This document shows, piece by piece, positions 54,847 through 64,000 of a DNA stretch of 64,000 nucleotides. A program made the position numbers and the translations under genes. The stretch's first letter is position 1, and the number at the start of each line of letters is the position of its first letter. The notes beneath the pieces are model-generated. The model was not told the origin of the DNA and searched no databases. It saw nothing but the letters and a program-made list of their open reading frames with translations. The DNA comes from Rhodocollybia butyracea (lineage: Eukaryota; Basidiomycota; Agaricomycetes; Agaricales; Omphalotaceae), in NCBI GenBank assembly GCA_015501585.1, contig JADNRY010000130.1, positions 109,336-173,335 on the forward strand, read 5' to 3'.

Positions 54847-55313
54847 CGGTCAAAGTATTTCAAGTTCAAGTTGATATTCTTTAGGCAAGAATGTATATTA
54901 GTTCCAGTGGTAGGCGGGGCCCATAACCTGTGGAACTTAGTAAGTACGAGCCTCAGAAGTATACAAACGACTTGTATTGCAAGTAATTACCTGTGGAACT
55001 TAGTAAGTACGAGCTACATATATAAGCATAAGTATAAGTTCCATAAACATATAAATAAATCAACGTACCCTCAGAAGTATACAAACGACTGAGGGACAAA
55101 GGACGACTTGTCCTCTATATAACTAACTACACAAAACTGCCAAGTCAATACTAGGCACTTGGATAAATGAAGAGGAGGGATAAACAAAATAAGCAAAGGA
55201 AAAACATCAGATCCCCCTGAGGATAAACCTTCTTACACCTAAACATGTCCCATCTGACCCAGAAGCAAAGGCAGGGGGGCGGAACTCCTTGGCGCGTAGC
55301 TCCCCTTTTGACA

Positions 55314-55880
55314 CGCTAGGTAAAGAATATATACTCAAACAACTAGGCTCAAGGACAGTCAGTAACTAGTTTGTAATCACAGAAGTTATTATTTGGAGAT
55401 AGCTCGACAAATAATAATATGGTTACATTGAGAAATAGCTTGATAAGTAGTAATATGGATCAGAAACTAATACTCAGAGATAGCTCAACAAGTAGTAGTG
55501 AGTGTGGTGTCTAATACTCAGAGATAGCTCAACAAGTAATAGGAAGTTACAACTTGGAGATAGCTCAACAAGTGGCAATTAAAGAGGTATTCACTAGGAG
55601 ATAGCTCAACAGGTAAATATTAGTAGATACAACTTGGAGATAGCTCAACAAGATACAATGAGTTGGTCTGGTGATTCACACAAGTGATAACAGCAAACAA
55701 GTGGGGGTTGGATTCAAAAAAATGATACATCTACCTTACATTGGTAAATCAAGCCTTCTTATATACTGTTTAATATGTACTATAGTTTTGAGTCATAACT
55801 GCAGAAATGCTGTGGATCAGTCAGCCTGACTGCAGAATGCTGTGCAATGATTGATATTGAGTCATTGATGTAAGGAGGCT
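55314..55880 (-). repeat. LTR fragment of the gag-only family, right arm
   Basis: Mirror of 41808-42387, including the hairpin array (GGAGATAGCTCAACAAG in this strand) and the TATA region. A few units differ between the arms. Confidence 0.85.
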
Positions 55881-56044
55881 GTGCAAGTTCTGGTTCTGTT
55901 AGCCCTGTTTTTGCCCTTTCCCTTCCATACCACTGCCCTTGGCCACTTCCTTGCCATATCCCCTGGCTTGCCACAGTTGTGGCAGGTGAAGGGTTGTCTG
56001 TCACTAGGTCGGAACAATGGGTTCATGGATGTATGTGCAGCCAT
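55862..56044 (-). pseudogene. Gag fragment with degenerate zinc knuckle (right arm)
   Basis: Mirror of 41650-41832, with the same CHNCGKPGDMARKW lesion and single-base differences. Confidence 0.5.
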
Positions 56045-59000
56045 GAGTGCTCTATAGTCTATTTGTAACCTATCTGTTGCCTATTTGGTGGCCTTGGAGT
56101 AGCCTGTCTGTACCCCTGGGCCCTGGTGTTGCCTACTTGTAATCTATCTGTAGCCTATCTATAGCCTATTTGTAGCCTTAGTGTTGCCTGCTTGTAATCT
56201 ATCTGTAGCCTGTCTGTACCCTTGATGTGACCAATCTGTTGTCTATTTATAACCTCACAGGAGCCTATCTGTAGCCTATCTATAGCTAAGGATGGACATG
56301 AGTCCAGGTCCTAACAGGTGACCCATGGATTCAACACATGGGAATGCCTGTCTGACCTGGATCCACAGGATCCAGGTACCCATTCCCATGTAGCCTATTT
56401 GTAGCCCTGATGTTGCCTACTTGTAACCTATCTGTAGCTTTTGTGTTGCCTGCTTGTAATCTATCTGTAGTCTATCTGTAGTCTATCTGTACCCTTGATG
56501 TAACCTATCTGTAGCCTATTTGTAGCCTATTTGTAGCCTTGGAGTAGCCTATCTGTAGCCCATCCATAGCCTATCTGTGCCCCTGGTGTTGCCTACTTGT
56601 AATCTATCTGTAGCCTATCTGTAGTATATTTTTAGCCTTGGTGCAACCTATTTGTTGCCCTATTTGTCACCTTGGAGTAGCATATCTGTAGACCATGCAT
56701 AGCCTATATGTACCTTTGGTGTTGCCTACTTGTAATTCATCTGTAGCCTATCTATAGCATATTTATAGCCTTGGTGTTGCCTGCTTGTAATCTATCTATT
56801 TGTAGCCTTGGAGTTGCCTACTTGTAAACCTATCTGTAGCCTTTGTGTTGCCTGCTTGTTGCAGCAGCTTGTAATCTATCTGTAGTCTATCTGTAGCCTA
56901 GCTGTACCCTTGACGTAATCTATCTGTAGCCTATTTGTAGCCTCCGAGTAGCATATCTGTAGCCCATCCATAGCCTATCTGTGCCCCGGGTGTTGCCTAC
57001 TTTTAATCTATCTGTAGCCTATAAAGATGGACACAAGTCCAGCTCTTTACAGGTGACTCACTTGGTTTAACCTGTGGAAATACCCGCCTGACCTGGATCC
57101 GGCTGATCCAGGTATCTGTTCCCACAGGTGCGGGTCAGGTCACAGGTCAGCCCTTGGGGATTTTCAGACCTATAAAGTATATTTTAAGTACAAATACCTA
57201 CAAATACCTGCAGGTTGACCTGCATGGCCCGGATCCAGCGGATCCAGATACCCGTTTCCCACGGGTCCGGGTCAGGTCACAGGTTGTGTTTTTTTGGGTG
57301 CAGGTACCTGTGCAGCAGGTCCGGGTTTACCGGGATCTGGACTCGTGTCCATCCCTAGTAGCCTATCTGTAGCCTTGGTGTAACCTATCTGTTGCCTATT
57401 TGTAGACCATCCTCCTTGTGTTTTCCTGCTTGTAATCTATTTGTAGTCTTTGAACCCTTTATCAGTAGCCTCTCTGTAGCCCTCCATACCCTATCTGCAC
57501 CCCTGGTGCTGCCTACTTGTAATCTATCTGCGGTCTATCTATAGTCCATCTGTAGCCTTGTTGTAGCCTATCTGTAGCCCATCCACAGCCTATTTGTACC
57601 CCTGGTGTTGCCTATATGTGATCTATTTGTGCCTGGTTGTAATCTATCTGCATTGCCTACTGGTAATCTACTGCACCATTTCAGGCAGTTCGTAAGTCAT
57701 GGGTCACAAGGGACCCAGATTGTCTGAAAGGTCACACCTGTTCACAGATATTTGAGGGACCTTACAAAAAAAAAATTGAGTTGCCAGTGCTACATGTACA
57801 AAAGAATTTTCTAGCACCTGCGGTGCACTACAAAGTTTCATAGTGGTCACACCTACAATTGGCTATCTGTAGACCATCCATAGCCTTGGTGTAACTTATC
57901 TGTTGCCTATTTGTTACCTCCAAGTAGCCTATCTGTAGACCATCCATAGCCTATTTGTACCCCTGGTGTTGCCCACTTGTAATCTATCTGCAGCCTATCT
58001 ATAGTCTAATCATTGCCTTGGTATTGCCTGGGGGTAATCAATCTGTAGTCTATCTGTAACATATTTGTAGCCTCAGAGTAGCCTATCTGTACCCTTCATG
58101 TAGCCTATTTATACCCTACTCATAGCCTTGCCTATCTATAGTCTATTTGTAGCCTTGGTGTCACCTGTCTGTTGCATATTTTGAAGCCTTGGAGTAGCCT
58201 ATCTGAAACCTATCCATACATTATGTGTAACCCTGGTGTTACCTACTTGGAATCTATCTGCCAGAGCCTGTCTATAGCCTATTTGTAGCTTTGGTGTTGC
58301 CTCCTTGTAATCTATCTGTAGTCTATCTGCAGCCTATTTGTAGCCTTAGAGTAGCCTATCTGTAGACCTTCCATAGACTATTTGTACCCTTGGTGTTGCC
58401 TCCTTGTAATCTATCTGTAGCCTATCTATAGTCTATTTGTAGCCTTGGTGTAACCTATTTATTGCTTATTTGTGGCCTTGGAGTAGCTTTCCTGTAGCCC
58501 AGCCATGGCACACTTCAATGTACCCCTGGTCTTGCCTACTTGTAATCTATCTGTAGCCCATCTATAGCCTATTTGTAGCCTTGGTGATGCCTACTTGTAA
58601 CCTATCTGTAGCCTATCTATAGCCTTGGTGTCACCTATCTGTTGCATATTTGTTGCCTTTGAGTAGCCTATCTGTCACCCATCCATAGCTTATGTGTAGC
58701 CCTGGTGTTGCCTACTTGTAATCTATCTGTAGCCTATCTGTAGCCTACCTGTGCCCTTGATGTAACCTATCTGTAGCCTCAGAGTAGCCTATCTGTATCC
58801 CTTCCATGGCCTATGATCTGTACCCCTGATGTTGCCTACTTGTACTCTATTTGTAGCCTATCTGTACCCTTCATGTAGCCTATCCATACCCTACTCATAG
58901 CCTTAGTGTTGCCTATAGGCTGTAGCCTATTTGTAGCCTCAGCATTGCCTATCTGTGCCCTTTGTGTAGCCTATCCATAGACTATCTGTACCCTCTTTGT
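56045..59000 (-). repeat. Minisatellite A, right arm
   Basis: Mirror of 38760-41640, reading TGTAGCCTATCTGTAG. It includes the mirrored 336-bp MITE at 57022-57357 and the mirrored non-repeat block at about 57670-57860. Confidence 0.9.
57022..57357. mobile_element. 336-bp MITE, right arm
   Basis: Mirror of 40403-40738. The ends are TAAAGATGGACACAAGTCC and GGACTCGTGTCCATCCCTA. Confidence 0.75.
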
Positions 59001-59339
59001 AGTCTTGACTATATTTTACTTCAACATAGTATTCTTGTTTCACTTCAATCTTATAACCATCCTATTTCTATTTATCTTCTCAAACTTTTCACATTCATTT
59101 CCCATTTTCTATACATGCTCTTTCTTATTATTTTGATATGCCTTTAAATATTCTCCATGATATATCCCTCTTGTTTCCATAAGTCTTACTTCTCCAATAT
59201 TAGACCCCAGGTGAACAATCTTGACATCATTAGCTATTCAAACTTCTCATAACATCCACATTTGCTCTTTGTATGTTTTCTGTCTGTTCATTCAAATGTC
59301 ATGAAATAATGATCAATACACCTGAAAGTGCAGTTGTCA

Positions 59340-60620
59340 CTGGATGCAGGTTCACGTGATTTGCCGTGATATATGCTGAACAAATGTGCAAATCTCACCA
59401 AGTGGGAATCACATAATTTTTGATGCTTTTGGTAAAATCATTGTAAAATCATGTTAAAGCTGAGATATATAGATTTGTCATTAGATATTTACAAGGGGCA
59501 GAAGTTATTCTGGAGGTATGATGGAAACATGGTGCTTAAAGTCAATATAAAATGCTTGTATGTCATCTCTTCCTAGTACAATATACCAAAAAGATACAGG
59601 AAAGTTATGCAAAACATCTTCAATAATTTCACCCAACTTATGGGAAGTTGCTTTCTGGTTTTTTACCTATAAGGTGCCAGAGTTGTGAGAAATGTATGTT
59701 GAGAATATGATGATATATAATATTTATATGTCATCCATTCCTTGTACTGTATACAAGAAACATACAGAAAAGTTGTGCAAAACATCTACTATAAAAGTTG
59801 CTTTCTGGGTTTTACCAATAATGAGCCAGAATTGTGAAGGATGTATGCTGAGCATATAAAGATATATAATGCTTATATATCACACATTCTTTGCGCTATA
59901 TATGAAAAACATACAGAAAAGTTTTGCAAAACATCTCCTATAATTCCACTTAACTTACTGGAAGTTGCTTTCTGGGTTTTTACCTATAACAAGCCAGAAT
60001 TGCGAGGGATGTATGCTGAACAAATGAGCACAATTAATACTCAAATGATTCAAATCCATCTTCATAATTAATCACAAGAGCTGGTGATTACAATTTTGAA
60101 AATATGCTAAAGAAAAATGTTAAAGTTATGTCAACACAGGCTCATGTAAGCTGTTTTATGAACAATGAAACTATAATGAACATATGAATGGTTAATATCA
60201 CTGTTAATCCATTGTAAATGTGGCAAGTTTTGGTATAAATGTGGGGGAGCTATGATGTATGTGATTAGCATAACTTCACTGTAATCATTACCACATACAG
60301 GGAATACATCTGTAAACTATTATACCTATTATATCATACACATTTACTATCTGTTCACAATGAGGGTACTGCATTATTAAAAAAACATGGGGTTTAAACA
60401 CAATAAATAATGAGGAAACTATGATAAATTTGACATCTGCACTGATCTATATATTCATCATTACTTTAGCAGATTTGGATGAACTGACAGAAAATGTACA
60501 AAGGACAAGTGTGGATGTTATTGATTTTTGAGTTGCAAGTTGGGGTCTAATGATGTGGCAACATGGGGGATATATGAGTTGTCAATTATATGATAGAATT
60601 ATGTTAAAAAGTACATGAAT
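59340..60620. repeat. Second copy of the NWD exon edge and flank
   Basis: Starts abruptly at the palindrome edge with ACTGGATGCAGGTTCACGTG. On the minus strand the first bases encode HLVRFAHLFSIYHGKSREPA-type sequence as at 37312. The following 1.2 kb are AT-rich and resemble 37380-38600 in the same direction, with many substitutions. There is no complete gene. Confidence 0.7.
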
Positions 60621-60779
60621 GTGACAATGATTTATGCAAACAATTGTGGGCAATGATATAGAAAGAGTGTGCAAAGTATGCAAAAGGTGTAGCAAAGTGA
60701 TACCAAATAAATTTTTGTAAAATTTATACAAAACAAAGAAATAATGTTGAAGAAATGTTAAGTTGTGCACATTGCTGGA

Positions 60780-61600
60780 GTATAATCTGGTATCTAGTGT
60801 TAGCCTGGATATTGCATATCTGGTGGCCATCTGTAGCCATGGTGGAGCATATCTCGCACATGTGTATAGCCACAGCAGTGTATAGTGCTTTGGTGGAACA
60901 TATCCAGTACATGTATGTTGCCTTGGTGTAATTTGACTGGTACATATTTGGTGCCTATCTGTAGCCTTGGTGGAGTGTATCCAGTACATATCTGGTGCCT
61001 TGGTGTAACATGACTGATACCTATTTGTTGCTGCAGTGCTGTATACCTGGTGTGTATCTGGAGCCGTGGTGGGGCATATCTGGAGCCATGGTGGGGCATA
61101 TCTGGTGCCTTGGTGTAACATAACTGGTACCTATGAGTACCCTCAGGCTGGTGGCTATCTGGTGCCTTGGTAGAACATATCCAGTACATGCATGTTGCCT
61201 TGATACTACCTAGAAGTAGCCGAGTGGATCATATACAGTACCTGCATATCTTGCACCATCTGAACTGGTACCTATCGACAGCCTCCATGTTTTGTGCTTG
61301 GTGCCTATCTAGAGCCTTGCAGGACAATATTGGGTACAGATGAGTAACAGGTATGTATCACTGAGGGCTACTCATAAGTACCGGTCATGTTTCACCAAGG
61401 CACCAGATATGTATCAGAAATGGTTTACCAAGGCTACAGATAGATATCAGCCATGTTACACCAAGCGCCAGATATGTACCAGATACACTCCATCAAGACC
61501 CAAGATATGCACCCAGTATATGGAGGGTACAAATAGGTACCTGTTCCATTACACCAAAGCACCAGATATGTACTGAATATATGTCACTAAGGATACAGAT
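60780..61600. repeat. Minisatellite B, inverted halves
   Basis: Degenerate repeats of the type TGGTGCCTTGGTGTAACATG run to about 61300, then the opposite strand form (ACACCAAGGCACCAGATATG) runs to about 61600. Long frames here are repeat translations. The modules share GTTACACCAAGGC with minisatellite A. Confidence 0.75.
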
Positions 61601-61764
61601 AGGCACCATGTATGTAACTGAGGCCACAATTATGTACGTCTTGTACTCCCTTGATAGGTGCGTACATGATTGTTGGCACCCGTGGGTTACAGGTTTCCAG
61701 GTATTCCCATGGGTGTTTCCCACAGGTACTGGAATCTAACCAGGAGTTGTGTCCATCCTTACAA

Positions 61765-61918
61765 ATAAATAGGTGGGCCAAAGGCCTGCCGCAAAAATTT
61801 GTGACATTTTGAGAAATACCATGCTTGGACCCTCCTGTTATGCATTACGGATTGCAAAATGCCCCATGCTTGGGGGTCCCATTATGCATTATGCGGCATC
61901 TGGTCATAATTATACAGT
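61765..61918. repeat. Dispersed repeat, inverted partner of 49745-49905
   Basis: Contains GGCCAAAGGCCTGCCGCAAA and CCCCATGCTTGGGGGTCC and ends at ATAATTATACAGTACTG, matching the reverse complement of the block at 49745. Possibly a small MITE; its ends are not defined. The 62090-62755 stretch after it shows no supported feature. Confidence 0.55.
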
Positions 61919-62767
61919 ACTGAAACATGACTGGTACTTATAAGTAGCCTCAGTGATACATACCTGTTACTCCTATTAATTTGTACCCTCAGTGTTTTAT
62001 ACTGGGTGCATATCTGTGTAACTGTGTATTTGGTACATATCTGGCACTTGGTGTAACATGACTGGTGGGTTGCAGATTGGTCCAGCTCTGCCATTTCCCG
62101 GGTTGATGTGATCAGGCAACCAAAACATAAATAAAGTCATAGTCATCAGTTTGGGATTTTATGGCACCTACCTGAGTGCAGAGCGCCCAACTGCGACTAG
62201 TGCATATCAACTTATGGATCAATTTCCAAATTGATAGTAAATTCTACCCTATTGTTTGAGTTCCTTGTCGATGGCAATGTTTGTATCTCTTTCAGCCAAC
62301 AGGTATAAAACATGAAACATGCTTAGAATCATTTTTTTGAATTAAGTTGAGTATATGAGGGTACAAGTGAAGAATGCATATAAAGTGGCCACCTCTGTGT
62401 GCTGCAGGTTTGCCAGTTGTTGATCGGTTCTCACCTGATTTGGACCAATCAAATGGATGACCGAAGCTGGTATGTGACATGGCAACACGGCGACTTCCCA
62501 GCACTCACACTGTTGTTGGAAAATAGCTCAGAGAAGTTGCAATTGTTTAATAGTAAACATTTTAGGATGCTGTTTGTTCTATTGGCTGAGATCTGCACCA
62601 AAACTCCAGCAAAATTATTCTTTGTTTGACAGCAAAGTGCCCTTCTTGCATCAGGAGCGCCCAATTGATCAATTGATCAGATCTGATGTGGAACTTGGAT
62701 CTGCCATGTTTTGTTGTGACATCGGGCCTGTCCAGCCAATAGCATGGAACCTGGGAAAACCTGCATA

Positions 62768-62870
62768 AACCTGGGCAAGCCTAGGCTTGCCTAGGATACC
62801 GAGGGAATCCTCAAGAGCCTTGACAGGCAAGGGACAAGCCCAAAATCCTAGGATGCCATAGGATTCATAA
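62768..62870. repeat. Half copy of the CATCAGG foldback MITE
   Basis: Has GGCAAGCCTAGGCTTGCCTA, then CCTCAAGAGCCTTGACAGG and ATCCTAGGATGCCATAGG, one arm of the family at 15782. The CATCAGG end is missing. Confidence 0.75.
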
Positions 62871-62879
62871 GGGTTCTAC

Positions 62880-63735
62880 CTGGATGCCTGGTCGAGGATA
62901 AGCTGGTACATATCTGGGATGTTGCTGTTTCATACCTGGTCTGTACCTGTCCTGACTTCTGTCCGTAAATCACACTTTGGTTCTACCTGGATGACTGGTG
63001 GGCATACCTGGTACACAACTGGGCTCTTGCTGCTTCATACCTGTTCTGTACCTGTGGCCTCTGTGGATCAAACCTGGGTTGTATCTGGATGCTTGGTGGA
63101 GCATAGCTGGTACATATCTGGGATCTTGCTGTTCTGTACCTGTCCTCTCCTTAAATCACACCTGGGTCCTACCTGGAGGCATGGGGCATCCGACCTGGTA
63201 TGCAACTGGGGCTTGCTGCTTCATACCTGTTCCGTACCTGTGGCCTCTGTGCATCATACCTGGGTTCTATCCAGATACATGGTGGAGCATAGCTGGTACA
63301 TATCTGGGATTTTCCTGCTCCCTATCTGTTCCATACCTGTCCTGTCCATAGACCACACTCGGCTTCTACCTGGATCCCTGGTGGGGCATACCTGGTACAC
63401 AACTGGGTCTTGCTGCTTTGTTCCGTACCTGTGGCCTCTGTGGATCATACCTGGTTTCTATCTGGATGCATGGAGGAGCATGCCTGGTATGCCACTGGGC
63501 TTCATACCTGTTCTGTTCCTGTCCTGTCTGTAGATCACACCTGTGTTGTACCTGGATGCCTGGTGGGGCATCCCTGGTACACAACTGGGGTCTTGCTGCT
63601 TCATACCTGTTCCATACCTGTGGCCTCTGTGCATCAAACTGGGGTTCTATCTGGATACATGGTGGAGCATAGCTGGTACATATCTGGGATCTTGCTGTTT
63701 CATACCTGGTCCATACCTGTCCTGACTCCTGTCCG
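62880..63735 (+). repeat. Minisatellite C, about 190-bp higher-order unit
   Basis: Two related half-units of about 95 bp alternate: one with CTGGTACACAACTGGG...TTGCTGCTTCATACC, the other with CTGGTACATATCTGGGATCT. Successive copies start about 182-198 bp apart. The long frames on both strands are repeat translations. Confidence 0.85.
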
Positions 63736-63744
63736 TAAATCCCT

Positions 63745-64000
63745 GAGGGCGGTGCATCCAGATAGAAACCGGGTATGATCCACACCACAGATGCTACAGG
63801 TACAGAACAGGGATGAAGCAGCAAGGCTCCCATTGCATACAAGTTATGCCCCACCAAGCATCCAGATAAAAGCCTCGTGTGATCTAAAGACAGGACAGTT
63901 ACAGAACAGATATGAAGCCGCAAGATCCCTGATATGTACCAGCTATGATCCTCCATGCATCCAGATAAGGAAACCAGGTATGATCCACCTGAGAGGCCAC
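63745..64000 (-). repeat. Minisatellite C, inverted continuation
   Basis: The same repeat on the opposite strand (GCATCCAGATAGAAACC, GATATGTACCAGCTATGATC), running to the window end. The switch point is about 63736-63745. Confidence 0.8.

Larger units (their letters stand above)
50151..55313 (-). mobile_element. Ty1/copia element 2, right arm, complete length (5163 bp)
   Basis: The 5' LTR is 54929-55313 and the 3' LTR 50151-50501, the latter lacking about 34 bp. CGCTA flanks both ends (50146-50150 and 55314-55318). It lies inside an LTR of the gag-only family whose halves are on either side. It carries the same integrase Asp loss, RT deletion and MITE as the left copy. Its PBS is at 54917-54928 and its polypurine tract at 50502-50512. 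Confidence 0.93.
38408..59339. repeat. Giant palindrome, about 10-kb arms
   Basis: Left arm 38408-48037 and right arm about 48465-59339 are inverted copies around a spacer of about 430 bp (48038-48464). Paired positions sum to about 97,703-97,760 in the outer part and 96,503 in the inner part. The 1,200 step is explained by right-arm sequence 49167-50366 having no partner. In the copia gag region the arms differ mainly by single-base indels. Both arms share the same element insertions and lesions, so duplication came after them. An assembly artefact cannot be excluded from sequence alone. Confidence 0.85.

Noticed and set aside
60582..61189. Frames of 179 and 129 codons with YTKAPDM-like repeats
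   Set aside because: They are translations of minisatellite B with no start context or conserved domain.
62919..63956. Frames of 204 and 196 codons on both strands
   Set aside because: They are translations of minisatellite C. Similar frames on both strands indicate repeat structure and not genes.

Overview
The window looks like repeat-rich nuclear DNA of a filamentous basidiomycete, most likely an Agaricomycete. The evidence is a NACHT-WD40 (NWD) type gene with GHT...SVAFSPDGRRIVSGS repeats and a probable spliceosomal intron, a chromodomain Ty3/gypsy element, and several Ty1/copia elements with fungal-type proteins. I cannot name the species. No rRNA, tRNA, CRISPR array or intact housekeeping gene was recognised. 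Almost everything is transposon, and nearly all open frames are broken pieces of gag and pol.

Region 1 (about 166-34060, minus strand) is one old chromodomain gypsy element of roughly 6-7 kb, spread over 34 kb by insertions. A foldback element (Fb1, flanked by TA) sits in its gag. Inside Fb1 are a hAT-like MITE (8-bp duplication), a copia element (7150-18028, 516-bp LTRs, duplication CATAC) and a 10.2-kb gag-only LTR composite (18294-28526, duplication ATAGA). The copia element carries a 364-bp foldback MITE in gag and a small LTR element with 152-bp LTRs (duplication CAGCC) in its protease region. That small element was itself split by Fb2, a second member of the Fb1 family. The nest is therefore gypsy > Fb1 > copia > small LTR element > Fb2. 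Most layers are supported by target duplications, restored reading frames, or an empty site in the opposite Fb1 arm.

The gag-only composite is the most interesting unit. Its LTR has an upstream array of ten bZIP-like sites, a TATA box, and a 12-mer (AGACGTATTATT) at the expected transcript start. The reverse complement of that 12-mer follows the LTR, which is the layout of Tf1/sushi-type self-priming. Downstream is an array of up to ten hairpins with a near-constant loop (GAG-CYAW-CTC plus a two-base bulge) and stems that differ from copy to copy but stay self-complementary. One 5.4-kb segment is inverted exactly between the two self-primer 12-mers.

Region 2 (34212-37376, minus) is the C-terminal part of an NWD gene: the end of the NACHT-associated region, a probable 180-bp intron, then 14 WD40 repeats. 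The NACHT P-loop part is missing.

Region 3 (38408-59339) is a giant near-identical palindrome centred near 48251. Each arm carries a minisatellite, a MITE, a gag and LTR fragment, and the same dead copia element (complete copy 50151-55313, TSD CGCTA). The left arm lacks 1,200 bp that the right arm has. At its right edge the sequence jumps to a second diverged copy of the NWD exon edge and its flank (59340 onward).

Region 4 (60780-64000) holds degenerate tandem repeats that change orientation near 61320 and 63740, plus fragments of dispersed elements.
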